Below are positions 35,861 to 44,422 of a stretch of DNA of 64,000 bases, piece after piece. The stretch comes from Spirochaetaceae bacterium (GTDB lineage: Bacteria; Spirochaetota; Spirochaetia; Treponematales; Rectinemataceae). Location of the stretch: positions 1 to 64,000 of the forward strand of contig JANXYQ010000024.1 of NCBI GenBank assembly GCA_025355995.1, in the 5' to 3' direction. Each line of letters starts with the position of its first letter. The first letter of the stretch is position 1. Both the position numbers and the translations under genes were made by a program. The notes below the pieces were generated by a model. It did no database searches, was not told the origin of the DNA, and was given only the letters and a program-made list of their open reading frames with translations.

Positions 35861-36943
35861 ATGAAGAAAGCACTCGTAGCGGCTCTCGTCCTTTCGCTCT
35901 TCTCGGTAGTAGCGGCCGTGGCGGCCGATCCCACCGTCAGGCTCCTCACCGACGTCTCCGGCGTCGACGACAAGTCCTTCAACGCCGCCGCCTGGCGCGG
36001 CATCCTGCAGTTCTACGGCGACACGCTCGATAAGCAGTCCAAGAAAGGCTCGGCCTATGACGTCGTCACCGCCCAGACCCAGGACATGTACATCCCTAAC
36101 ATCAAGCAGGTCTCCGACGAGAAGTACGGCCTCATCATCACGACCGGCTTCACCTTCGCCGACGCCCTCGGCGAGGTAGCCCCCAAGTACCCGGCCCAGA
36201 AATACCTCATCGTCGACGTCGACTGGGTCAACTTCCCCAACGTTATGCAGGCGACCTTCACCGAGCACGAGGGATCGTACCTGGTCGGCGTCGCCGCGGC
36301 CCTCAAGGCCAAGGCCGACGGCATCAAGGATCCGAAATTCGGCTTCATCGGCGGCATCCCCGGCGCCGTGATCACCAAATTCGAGGTCGGCTACGCGATG
36401 GGCGTCCTCTCGGTGCTCCCCAAGGCCAAGATCGTCGACTACTACGCCAACGACTGGGCCAAGCCCGAGCTCGCCAAGACCCAGGCCAAGAACTGGTACG
36501 ACTCCGGCGTGTACTGCATCTTCTCCGCCGCGGGCTTCACCGGCTCCGGCACTATCGCCCAGGCCAAGGAGTACCGCGCGGCCGGCAAGAACGTATGGGC
36601 CATCGGCGTCGACTCCGACCAGTACGAGGACGGGATCTACGACGCGGCCAAGACCAAGTCCGCCGTCCTCACATCGATGATCAAGCGCGTCGAGTCCGCC
36701 ACCCTCTACGCCCTCAAGGCCGTCAAGGACGGGACCTTCAAGGGCGGCGTCGTGGTCTTCGACACGAAGTCCGACGGCATCGCCTTCTCCGACAAGAACG
36801 CGGCGCTCGGCAAGGACATCGTCGCCAAGGTCAACGCGGTCAAGAAGGACATAGTCTCCGGCAAGACCAAGGTCTATGCCAAGTACGCCGACGCCAAGGC
36901 GGCCAAGGCCGTCCCCTCGGACCTGCAAGCCAAGGACGACTAA
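35861..36943 (+). CDS. BMP-family nucleoside-binding protein (PnrA/Med-like)
   Basis: 360-residue periplasmic substrate-binding protein. Family motifs: LLTDVSGVDDKSFNAAAWRG near the N-terminus, ITTGFTFADAL, FIGGIPGAVITKFEVGYAMG and GVDSDQYEDG. Characterised relatives (PnrA of Treponema pallidum, BMP proteins of Borrelia) bind purine nucleosides. The signal peptide (MKKALVAALVLSLFSVVAAVAA) has no lipobox Cys, unlike the lipoproteins common in this family, so the protein is probably free in the periplasm. The ATG at 35861 follows GGAGG. Codon use is strongly biased (AAG, GCC, ATC), suggesting high expression. First gene of the uptake and salvage operon. Confidence 0.93.
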   Translation: MKKALVAALVLSLFSVVAAVAADPTVRLLTDVSGVDDKSFNAAAWRGILQFYGDTLDKQSKKGSAYDVVTAQTQDMYIPNIKQVSDEKYGLIITTGFTFADALGEVAPKYPAQKYLIVDVDWVNFPNVMQATFTEHEGSYLVGVAAALKAKADGIKDPKFGFIGGIPGAVITKFEVGYAMGVLSVLPKAKIVDYYANDWAKPELAKTQAKNWYDSGVYCIFSAAGFTGSGTIAQAKEYRAAGKNVWAIGVDSDQYEDGIYDAAKTKSAVLTSMIKRVESATLYALKAVKDGTFKGGVVVFDTKSDGIAFSDKNAALGKDIVAKVNAVKKDIVSGKTKVYAKYADAKAAKAVPSDLQAKDD

Positions 36944-36953
36944 GGCTCCGGGG

Positions 36954-38492
36954 ATGGATATGGGCGATAAAAACGCGATCGAGCTGCTCGGGATCACCAA
37001 GGTGTTCCCGGGAGTGATCGCCAACGACGATATAACGCTCCGCGTCAGGGAGAACGAGATACACGCCCTCCTCGGCGAGAACGGAGCGGGCAAGTCGACG
37101 CTCATGTCCATCCTCTTCGGGCTCTACGACCCGGATGCCGGCACCATCCTCATCCGAGGCAAGGAAGCCCGCATCCGCGACCCGAACGACGCCAACGCGC
37201 TCGGGATCGGCATGGTCCATCAGCATTTCAAGCTCGTGCGCAACTATTCTGTCACCGAGAACGTCATCCTCGGCATCGAGCCCCGTACGAAGTCGGGCAA
37301 CGTGGACACCGCGCGGGCCGAGCGGCGCGTACAGGAGATATCGGCCCTTTATGGCCTGCAGGTGGACCCCCACGTGCGCGTAGAGTCGATAACCGTCGGC
37401 ATGCAGCAGCGGGTCGAGATACTGAAGACCCTCTACAGGAACGCCGACATCCTCATCTTCGACGAGCCTACCGCGGTGCTCACTCCCCAGGAAGTCGACG
37501 AGCTGATGTCCATCCTCAAGCGCCTCAAGGCCGAGGGTAAGACCATCGTCCTCATCACCCACAAGCTCCGCGAGATCAAGGAGGCGGCGGACCGCTGTAC
37601 CGTGCTCCGCCGCGGCAGGCTGGTCGGCACCGTCGACGTGGCGTCCACGAGCGAGGAGCTCATGGCCGAGATGATGGTGGGGCGGGCGGTCAAATTCCGG
37701 ATCGACAAGGCCGAGGCCAAGCCCGGCGCCATAGTCCTCAAGATCGAGGGCCTCACGGTCCGAGGCTCGAAGGGCCACGATGCGGTGCGGGGCCTCGACC
37801 TCGAGGTGCGGGCGGGCGAGATCGTCGGCATCGCCGGCGTCGACGGCAACGGCCAGGCGGAGCTCATCGAGGCGATCACCGGCCTGACCAAGCCGAGCTC
37901 CGGGCGCGTCCTCCTCAAGGGCAAGGACGTCACCGATTCCAGCATCAGGGAACGCATACGCTGGGGCATAGGCCACGTCCCCGAGGACAGGCACAAGAAC
38001 GGCCTCGTGCTCAAATTCCGGCTCGACGAGAACCTCGTCATGAAGACCTTTGACCGAGAGCCCTATTCCGGCTTCGCCGGCCTCCTCGACTTCCGCGCTA
38101 TCTCCGCCCACGCCGACGCCCTCATCGGGCAGTTCGACATAAGGGCGGGCGAGGGCTCGGCCACCAAGTGCGGCTCCATGTCCGGGGGCAACCAGCAGAA
38201 GGCCATCATCGCCAGGGAGATAGACCTATCTCCCGAGCTCCTCGTCGTCGCCCAGCCCACCCGGGGACTGGACGTCGGCGCCATAGAATACATTCACGAG
38301 CGCATCGTCGCGGAGCGGGACAAGGGCAGGGCCGTCCTCCTCGTCTCCTTCGAGCTCGACGAGATCATGGCGCTTTGCGACCGCATCGCCGCCATCTCCA
38401 AGGGCGAGATCGTGGGCGTGGTCGAGGCGCGGGACGCGGACGAGCGCGAGATCGGCGCCATGATGGCGGGCCTGAAGGGGAAGACCGGCTGA
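36954..38492 (+). CDS. nucleoside ABC importer ATPase, two fused ATP-binding domains
   Basis: 512-residue double ATPase of the YufO/NupO (RbsA-like) type. Domain 1 has Walker A GENGAGKST and the family phrase MVHQHFKLVRNYSVTENVILG. Domain 2 has the degenerate P-loop GVDGNGQAEL and CGSMSGGNQQKAIIAREI, then GLDVGAIEYIHERI. The missing Lys in the second P-loop is normal for this family. The start is ATG 36954, or 36960. It follows the binding protein by 10 nt, and its stop overlaps the first permease as TGATG. Confidence 0.93.
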   Translation: MDMGDKNAIELLGITKVFPGVIANDDITLRVRENEIHALLGENGAGKSTLMSILFGLYDPDAGTILIRGKEARIRDPNDANALGIGMVHQHFKLVRNYSVTENVILGIEPRTKSGNVDTARAERRVQEISALYGLQVDPHVRVESITVGMQQRVEILKTLYRNADILIFDEPTAVLTPQEVDELMSILKRLKAEGKTIVLITHKLREIKEAADRCTVLRRGRLVGTVDVASTSEELMAEMMVGRAVKFRIDKAEAKPGAIVLKIEGLTVRGSKGHDAVRGLDLEVRAGEIVGIAGVDGNGQAELIEAITGLTKPSSGRVLLKGKDVTDSSIRERIRWGIGHVPEDRHKNGLVLKFRLDENLVMKTFDREPYSGFAGLLDFRAISAHADALIGQFDIRAGEGSATKCGSMSGGNQQKAIIAREIDLSPELLVVAQPTRGLDVGAIEYIHERIVAERDKGRAVLLVSFELDEIMALCDRIAAISKGEIVGVVEARDADEREIGAMMAGLKGKTG

Positions 38493-39619
38493 TGGATATA
38501 AAGCGCCGCGCGCTCGTGGACAGGCTAGCCTCCTCCAACGCCGCCATGTCCGTCCTCGTGGTCCTACTGGGCTTCCTCGTGGGCACGATCCTGGTGCTCG
38601 CCGTGGGGCGGGATCCCGCGAATATGTACCGGGCGATCATACAGGTAGTAAGCGGCTTCGACCTCGCGAGGGGCACTTGGAACGCGCGGTATATCGGCGA
38701 ATGGCTGGTGGCCTCGGTGCCGCTCATACTCTGTGGCCTATCGATGGCCTTCGCCGCGAGGGCCGGCCTCTTCAACATAGGGGCGGAGGGGCAGTATATA
38801 GTCGGCCTGACGGTCGCACAGTTCGCGTCCTTCTACCTCCCCTCCGTTCCGGTATTCCACTGGGCGGCCGCGGTGGTCCTCGGCATGCTCGCCGCCGCCG
38901 GGTGGGGCGGGGTAGTAGGCTTCCTCAAGGCGAAGTACGCCGTCTCCGAGGTGGTCGCGACCATCATGATGAACTACATCGCCCTCTACGTCTCGCGTTA
39001 CGCGACTCAATTGATCCCAGGCACGAATACCTACAAGACGCCGAGCTTCCCCGCGACTGCCAGGCTCTCCAACTCATGGCTGGAATCGGTCACGAACGGA
39101 TCGCGCCTCAATACCGGGCTCTTCCTCGCCCTGGCCGCGGTCCTCCTCTTCTGGTTCGTGATGGAGAAGACCAGGACCGGATTCGCCCTGCGCGCGACGG
39201 GATTCAACAAGGACGCGGCCCGCTGCAGCGGAATAAACGTCCAGCGCAGCCTCACGCTGTCCATGGCGATCTCGGGCGCCTTCGCCGGGCTCGCGGGCTG
39301 CATCGTCGCTCTAGGCTCGTTCGGCTACGGCCGCGTCCTCGCCGGCCTCGACGGCTACGGCTTCAACGGGATCGCCGTCGCTCTCGTCGGCAACAGCACT
39401 GCGATCGGGACCTTGCTGGCCGGCCTGCTCTTCGGCATGCTCCAATCCGCCCAGCCCCTCATGCAGTCCAGGCAGATCCCGAAGGAAGTGACCTACATCA
39501 TATCGGGCCTCGTCGTCGTGTTCATCTCGCTGCGCTCCGGCATCGGGCTCCTCCTCGAGGCTCGCTCCAAGGAGCAGGCCAAGTCGGCCGCGAGGAAGGG
39601 AGAGCTCCGCGATGAATAG
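38492..39619 (+). CDS. nucleoside ABC importer permease 1 (YufP/NupP-like)
   Basis: 375-residue inner-membrane permease with about ten hydrophobic segments. The BPD_transp_2 motifs GLFNIGAEGQYIVG and GFNGIAVALVGNSTAIG are present. The ATG overlaps the ATPase stop; the stop overlaps the second permease by 8 nt. The C-terminal tail (RSKEQAKSAARKGELRDE) is charged. Confidence 0.92.
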   Translation: MDIKRRALVDRLASSNAAMSVLVVLLGFLVGTILVLAVGRDPANMYRAIIQVVSGFDLARGTWNARYIGEWLVASVPLILCGLSMAFAARAGLFNIGAEGQYIVGLTVAQFASFYLPSVPVFHWAAAVVLGMLAAAGWGGVVGFLKAKYAVSEVVATIMMNYIALYVSRYATQLIPGTNTYKTPSFPATARLSNSWLESVTNGSRLNTGLFLALAAVLLFWFVMEKTRTGFALRATGFNKDAARCSGINVQRSLTLSMAISGAFAGLAGCIVALGSFGYGRVLAGLDGYGFNGIAVALVGNSTAIGTLLAGLLFGMLQSAQPLMQSRQIPKEVTYIISGLVVVFISLRSGIGLLLEARSKEQAKSAARKGELRDE

Positions 39620-40517
39620 CATGCTCGGACTCGTCCCCTCGATACTGATGATGGCCTCCCCCATCCTAATCTGCGCCCTCGGCGGGATGATCTCCGAGCG
39701 CTCGGGAGTGGTCAACATCGCGCTCGAGGGACTCATGGGCTTCGGCGCCTTCGCCGCCGCCACGGCGAACGTCCTCCTGGAGGCCAGCCTGCCCGGCTGG
39801 TCCGTCTGGATCTCCCTTGCGATGGCCGCCGCGGTCGGGGCCCTCGTCTCCCTCGTCCACGCCTTCGCCTCGATAAGCCTCAACGCGGACCAGGTAGTTT
39901 CGGGCACGGGCATCAACCTCCTCGCGAACGGCGTTACGGTATTCCTCTGCCAGATCATCTTCCACCACGAGCGCACGAACTCCTTCCGCCAGGGTATGGT
40001 CGCGGGACCCGGCGGCATCTACCCGACGGCCTACATCGCCCTCCTCCTCCTCGTCGCGGTCTGGTACGTGCTGTACAGGAAGCCCGTGGGCCTGCGCCTC
40101 CGCGCTTGCGGGGAGAACCCCCAGGCCGCGGCGTCCGCGGGCATCGACGTGCGCCGAATGCGATACAGGGCTGTCTTCGTCTCGGGCGCCCTCGGCGGGC
40201 TCGCGGGCGGCTGCCTCGTCCTCACGCAGACCATCGAGTACAAGGAGAACATGATCAACGGAGCGGGCTTCATCGCCCTGGCCGCCGTGTCCTTCGGCCG
40301 ATGGATTCCCAAGGGCGTCGCGGGAGCCGCCTGCCTCTTCGGCGCGGCGGTCGCCTTCTCGATCTACGTCGTCAACATACCCTCGCTCAGGGTGCTTCCT
40401 CCCGAGTTCTTCAGCGTGCTGCCCTACGTCATAACGCTCGTCACGTTGGTCCTATTCTCGGGCAAGGACTACGCTCCCCGTGCGGCGGGACAGCCCTACG
40501 AGAAAGGCGCGAGCTGA
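39612..40517 (+). CDS. nucleoside ABC importer permease 2 (YufQ/NupQ-like)
   Basis: 301-residue partner permease. Motifs: SERSGVVNIALEGLMGFGAF, SLNADQVVSGTGINLLANG and GAGFIALAAVSFGRWIPKG. It forms the heterodimeric channel with the preceding gene. The distance to deoD is 13 nt, which fits a single transcript. Confidence 0.92.
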   Translation: MNSMLGLVPSILMMASPILICALGGMISERSGVVNIALEGLMGFGAFAAATANVLLEASLPGWSVWISLAMAAAVGALVSLVHAFASISLNADQVVSGTGINLLANGVTVFLCQIIFHHERTNSFRQGMVAGPGGIYPTAYIALLLLVAVWYVLYRKPVGLRLRACGENPQAAASAGIDVRRMRYRAVFVSGALGGLAGGCLVLTQTIEYKENMINGAGFIALAAVSFGRWIPKGVAGAACLFGAAVAFSIYVVNIPSLRVLPPEFFSVLPYVITLVTLVLFSGKDYAPRAAGQPYEKGAS

Positions 40518-40530
40518 CAAGGATGGAGAG

Positions 40531-41277
40531 ATGAGCGTGAACCACGACCTTGACTCCTATCGCAACGGCACCCCCCACAATACGGCCAAGCCCGGGGACA
40601 TAGCGCCCTACGTGCTCATGCCGGGCGACCCGCTGCGGGCCAAGCATCTCGCACAAACACGCCTCGAGCGGGTGAGTCAATTCACCGAGGTGCGCAACGT
40701 GCTGGGCTACACCGGAGAGTACAAGGGCAAGCGGCTCTCGGTGATGGCCTCGGGGATGGGCGGCCCTTCGGTCGGCATCTACTCGTACGAGCTGTTCGCC
40801 TTCTACGGGGTCGAGGCCATCGTAAGGATAGGTACCTGCGGAGGCCTGACCGCCGCGCTCGAGGTAGGCGACCTGGCCTTCGCGATGACCTCCAGCACCG
40901 ACTCCAATTACGCCCACCAATACGAGCTCCACGGCAGCTTCTCTCCCTGCGCGGATTTCGGCCTCCTCGAGCGGGGCGTCGCCATCGCCCGGGAGCGCGG
41001 CTACCGCCATTGGGTCGGGAGCGCCTTCTGCTCGGACGTCTTCTCGCTCTATAGCGCCCTCGGCCCCGACGAGGGCTGGAAGAAATGGGCCAGGATGGGC
41101 TGCGCGGCCACGGACATGGAGAGCTTCGCCCTCTATTGCAACGCCGCGTATCTCCGCAAGAAGGCGCTCGCGATGTTCACCTGTTCCGACTCCAACGTCT
41201 CGCGAGAGGAAATGAGCCCGACGGAGCGACAGACCGCCATGGACCACATGTTCGACGTCGCGCTCGAGCTGGCTTAG
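40531..41277 (+). CDS. deoD: purine nucleoside phosphorylase, DeoD type
   Basis: 248-residue cytoplasmic enzyme cleaving purine (deoxy)nucleosides with phosphate to base and (deoxy)ribose 1-phosphate. Motifs: VLMPGDPLRAKHLA, GMGGPSVGIYSYEL, IVRIGTCGGL, then TDMESFALY and FTCSDSN with the catalytic Asp (usually VSDH). ATG at 40531 follows GGATGGAGAG. Placed directly after the nucleoside importer, it would process the imported nucleosides. Confidence 0.94.
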   Translation: MSVNHDLDSYRNGTPHNTAKPGDIAPYVLMPGDPLRAKHLAQTRLERVSQFTEVRNVLGYTGEYKGKRLSVMASGMGGPSVGIYSYELFAFYGVEAIVRIGTCGGLTAALEVGDLAFAMTSSTDSNYAHQYELHGSFSPCADFGLLERGVAIARERGYRHWVGSAFCSDVFSLYSALGPDEGWKKWARMGCAATDMESFALYCNAAYLRKKALAMFTCSDSNVSREEMSPTERQTAMDHMFDVALELA

Positions 41278-41937
41278 GTGGCCCCGCGCGGCCAGTCGCC
41301 GGGCGAGGAGCTCCCGGCGGGAGCGAGGGCCTTCCTCCGCTTAATGGACGATCGTTACGCCTGCAAGCTCTTCGATCCGTCCAAGGTCGTCCCGCGGGCC
41401 CTCGTCGATTACCTGATCGAGTGCATCCGCCTCTCGCCGAGCTCCTTCGGCCTCGAGCACAGCCGCGTCATCGCCGCCGTCGAGCCGGGGATCAGGGCCG
41501 CCCTCGCCCGCTCGAGCGGCGGCCAGGATCCCGTAGCCACGGCTCCTCTGGTCCTCGTGCTCCTCGCCCCCAGGGCCGGAGCCTACGCGCCGGATTCCGA
41601 TTTCGTCCGCGCTCGAGCCGAGCGCTTCCCCGGAGGCCTGCCGGCATTCGAGGCCGACTACGAGGGATACTACGAGTTACTGCGCCGCGAGGGCAGGCTC
41701 GAGCATTGGGCGCGGGCCCAGTCCTACATCGCCCTCGCCAACGCCATGACCGGCGCCGCGGCGGCGGGCCTCGACTCCTGCGCGATAGAGGGCTTTGCGG
41801 AGACGGAGGCCCTAGCCGCCCTCGACCTCGATCCGACCGAGTGGATGGCCTGCGTCATGGCCGCCTTCGGTTATCGCGCCGAGGCGAGGCGCGGTCGTTT
41901 CCGGCTAACGGCCGACGAGATGTCGGAGCTCCGGTAA
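41278..41937 (+). CDS. nitroreductase-family flavoprotein
   Basis: 219-residue FMN enzyme of the NfsB/YfkO kind. Typical features: DRYACKLFDPSK (FMN phosphate contact), RLSPSSFGLEHSRVI, ARAQSYIALANAMTGAAAAGLDSCAIEGF, and VMAAFGYRAE near the end. The GTG start directly abuts the deoD stop (no intergenic base), so coupling is likely. A start at ATG 41344 would remove non-conserved residues. The link with nucleoside salvage is unclear. Confidence 0.83.
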   Translation: MAPRGQSPGEELPAGARAFLRLMDDRYACKLFDPSKVVPRALVDYLIECIRLSPSSFGLEHSRVIAAVEPGIRAALARSSGGQDPVATAPLVLVLLAPRAGAYAPDSDFVRARAERFPGGLPAFEADYEGYYELLRREGRLEHWARAQSYIALANAMTGAAAAGLDSCAIEGFAETEALAALDLDPTEWMACVMAAFGYRAEARRGRFRLTADEMSELR

Positions 41938-41945
41938 GCCCGCCG

Positions 41946-42317
41946 CTACCGCTCCGAATCAGGCTCCGACAGCTTCTTGCATGCCTTTTCCCAGGTAGCC
42001 GCGCAGCTCTCGAAGTATACCTTGTTCGTTCCGTAGGAGGCCTTGGCGAGGGAGCGCGCCTTTTTCGCCGCGCGCTCGGCCATCGACTTGCCAGCGGAAA
42101 AGGTGGGATCGCGTATGCTCTCGATGGGGACCAAGCCGGTCAGCGCCTTTACCGGCACCCCCGTCTTCTTGAAGACGAGGTAGGCGAACAGCTCGGCGCA
42201 GGTACGGACCTTGCGCTCGTACTCGGCCCTGCCGGACGGCGAGTATTGCAGGTACTGGTGCTCCCTCAGGAGCATTTGTATGCCGCCGAGCTCCGCCGCG
42301 AACTCGCTCCTGTCCAT
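41946..42317 (-). CDS. hypothetical protein
   Basis: 123-residue, mainly helical protein with no signal peptide or membrane segment. I do not recognise a family. The C-terminal half is basic (SMAERAAKKARSLAKASYG). It begins one base after the tyrS stop on the same strand, so it is probably translated from the tyrS message. It converges with the nitroreductase gene. Confidence 0.6.
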   Translation of the reverse strand: MDRSEFAAELGGIQMLLREHQYLQYSPSGRAEYERKVRTCAELFAYLVFKKTGVPVKALTGLVPIESIRDPTFSAGKSMAERAAKKARSLAKASYGTNKVYFESCAATWEKACKKLSEPDSER

Positions 42318-42318
42318 C

Positions 42319-43566
42319 CTACTTGGCTAGTATCCTGAATACACGCTTCTTGCCCGCGCGCAGCACGAGGGCCCCGTCGGCGTCTAGCCACGACGCGTCG
42401 ATGACGGATTTCTCGTCCTCGACCTTCCTGTCGTTGACGACGGCCCCTCCCTGCTGGACGAGCCTGCGCGCCTCGCTCTTGGAGCTCGCCAAGCCGGCGA
42501 GCACGAAGAGGTCCAGCGCCCCGATGCCGGCCGCGATATCGGCGCGGGGAAGGGCCTTGGAGGGGATCAAGTCCTTGTCCGCCCCGGCCGCCGCCGTTCC
42601 GGAGCCGCCGAAGGCGGCTTTCGCGGCGGCCAGGGCCTTGTCCGCCTCCTCCCTGCCGTGGATGAGGGCGGTGACCTCCCAGGCGAGCCGGGCCTTGGAC
42701 TCGTTGAGGGCGGCATCGCTCTTGGCCGCGAGCTCGCGGCACTCGGCGGTCGGGAGGAAGGTGAACATGAGGAGGAAGCGCTCCACGTCTGAATCCGCGA
42801 CGTTGCGCCAATATTGGAAGAAGTCGTAGGGACTCACCATGGCGGGATCCAGGAAAAGCGCGCCCTTCTCGGTCTTGCCCATCTTCTTGCCGTCGCTCGT
42901 CATCACGAGCGGGAAGGTAAGGCCGAAGCACTCGGCGCCCTCGACCCTGCGGATGAGCTCGATGCCCGCGACGATATTGCCCCACTGGTCGTCGCCTCCG
43001 ATCTGGAGGCGGCAGCCGTAGCGCTTGTAGAGCTGAAGGTAGTCGAAGCTCTGCAACAGCTGGTAGTTGAACTCGATGAAGGATAGCCCCGTCTCCAGCC
43101 TCATCTTGTAAGCCTCGAAGGAGAGCATCCGGTTCACGGAGAAGTGCCTGCCGATATCCCTGAGGAAGTCGATGTAGTTGAGGTCTGCGAGCCAATCCTT
43201 GTTGTTCGCCGAATAGAGGGTTGCGCCGTCGAATTTGAGGAAATTGTCGATCTGGGCGAGGAAGAGCTTAGTATTTGCGTCGATCTCCTCGTAGGAGATG
43301 ATCTGCCTCATAGAAGACTTGCCCGACGGATCGCCGATGCGTGCGGTTCCGCCCCCCATGAGCACTATGCCGTGATGTCCAGACTCGTGCAGGTGACGGA
43401 TGGCGAAATAGGGAACCATATGGCCGATGTGTAGGGAGGGCCCCGTCGGATCGCAGCCTTCATAAAAGGTGATCGGGCTCTCGTCCATCGCCTTCGACAG
43501 GCCTTCGATATCGGTGCATTGCTGGATGAAACCGCGTTCCTGTAGCCTCGCTAAGCCTGCGTTCAT
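42319..43566 (-). CDS. tyrS: tyrosyl-tRNA synthetase
   Basis: 415-residue class I synthetase. Motifs: CDPTGPSLHIGHMVP (HIGH at 46-49), MGGGTARIGDPSGK, QIGGDDQWGN, and KMGKT in the KMSKS position. An S4-like RNA-binding domain ends the protein (LASSKSEARRLVQQGGAVVN). Length and motifs fit the bacterial TyrRS. A GGAGG lies just before the ATG at 43566. Followed immediately by the hypothetical gene. Confidence 0.95.
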   Translation of the reverse strand: MNAGLARLQERGFIQQCTDIEGLSKAMDESPITFYEGCDPTGPSLHIGHMVPYFAIRHLHESGHHGIVLMGGGTARIGDPSGKSSMRQIISYEEIDANTKLFLAQIDNFLKFDGATLYSANNKDWLADLNYIDFLRDIGRHFSVNRMLSFEAYKMRLETGLSFIEFNYQLLQSFDYLQLYKRYGCRLQIGGDDQWGNIVAGIELIRRVEGAECFGLTFPLVMTSDGKKMGKTEKGALFLDPAMVSPYDFFQYWRNVADSDVERFLLMFTFLPTAECRELAAKSDAALNESKARLAWEVTALIHGREEADKALAAAKAAFGGSGTAAAGADKDLIPSKALPRADIAAGIGALDLFVLAGLASSKSEARRLVQQGGAVVNDRKVEDEKSVIDASWLDADGALVLRAGKKRVFRILAK

Positions 43567-43664
43567 GCTTCCTCCGAATCGTCGGCATTATACCCGCGCC
43601 GCCCCCGAGCCTCAAGCCCGCGCGATTTCGCCGATTCCTGACCGCTCGGACGCGCGGGCTCAAC

Positions 43665-43693
43665 TTGACAGGCCCCTAAGGGCGGTATAGATT
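43665..43693 (+). promoter_or_regulatory. promoter of the dedA operon
   Basis: TTGACA (43665-43670), 17-nt spacer, TAGATT (43688-43693). The predicted start near 43700 leaves a 50-nt leader with a GGAGG before the TTG start at 43751. Confidence 0.6.
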
Positions 43694-43750
43694 CAAACAC
43701 CTTTTAGGGGAAATAGCCGTAAAACATTGCCCCATTCGCGGAGGGCGCGA

Positions 43751-44422
43751 TTGAACTCCTTGCTATCCGTGCTTCCCGGCTTCGTGACTCAAAACCCCCT
43801 CCCCTACGCGTTCTTCTTCTTGCTGCTTTTCGGCTTCATGCTGCCGATCTGCGAGGAGATCGCGGTCGCGCTCGTCGGGGTCACGATGCACGCAACCGAT
43901 ACTTCCTTCCTGCTCGCGGTAGCCGTGGCCCTGACCTCCATTCTCATCCAGGACACCGGGTACTTCATGATCGCTCGCGTCTTCGGCCCCAAGATCATCC
44001 GCCACAAGCTATTCGCGCGGTTCATCAAGCCCAAGAGCATAGACGACGGCGAGCGGTATTTCCTCAGGCGGGGCCATTTTATAGTCTTCTCGACTCGCTT
44101 CGTAGTGGGTCTGCGCGCCCCGGTCATCATGGGCGCGGGCTTCCTCAGGATGCCCTGGTCGCGCTTCATGCTCTACGATTTCTTCGCCGCCTCGATAATG
44201 ACGCCGGCCTGGCTCTTCGTCGGCTTCATGCTCGGCGCCCAGTTCGACAAGGAGGTCGGCCTGTTGACCAAGATCTTCACCTTCGTAGGCCCCGTGGCCA
44301 TCGTCGTAGGGGCCATCCTCATCTATAGGAGCGTGAAGGCGGATAAGGCCAAGGTCGACGCGGAGGCGAAGGCCGAGGCGAGCCCGGGGGCCGTTGGAGC
44401 GGAAAAGGCGGACAAGGCGTGA
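43751..44422 (+). CDS. DedA-family membrane protein
   Basis: 223-residue membrane protein of the DedA/VTT superfamily, whose members include undecaprenyl-phosphate and phospholipid flippases. Hallmarks: FMLPICEEIAVAL (acidic membrane motif), FGPKIIRHKLFARF, and the FSTRFVVGLRAPVIMGAGFLRM region, corresponding to F-x-R-F-x-P-x-x-R. The C-terminus is an Ala/Lys/Glu-rich tail (about 195-223). The start chosen is TTG at 43751, with GGAGG 6 nt upstream; a TTG at 43727 has no such site. The stop overlaps the next gene as GTGA. Confidence 0.88.
   Translation: MNSLLSVLPGFVTQNPLPYAFFFLLLFGFMLPICEEIAVALVGVTMHATDTSFLLAVAVALTSILIQDTGYFMIARVFGPKIIRHKLFARFIKPKSIDDGERYFLRRGHFIVFSTRFVVGLRAPVIMGAGFLRMPWSRFMLYDFFAASIMTPAWLFVGFMLGAQFDKEVGLLTKIFTFVGPVAIVVGAILIYRSVKADKAKVDAEAKAEASPGAVGAEKADKA

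Noticed and set aside
35843-38111. Long minus-strand frames (422 and 423 codons) opposite the nucleoside transporter genes
   Set aside because: Val/Leu/Asp/Gly-rich mirror of strongly biased coding sequence; no family motif, no Shine-Dalgarno.
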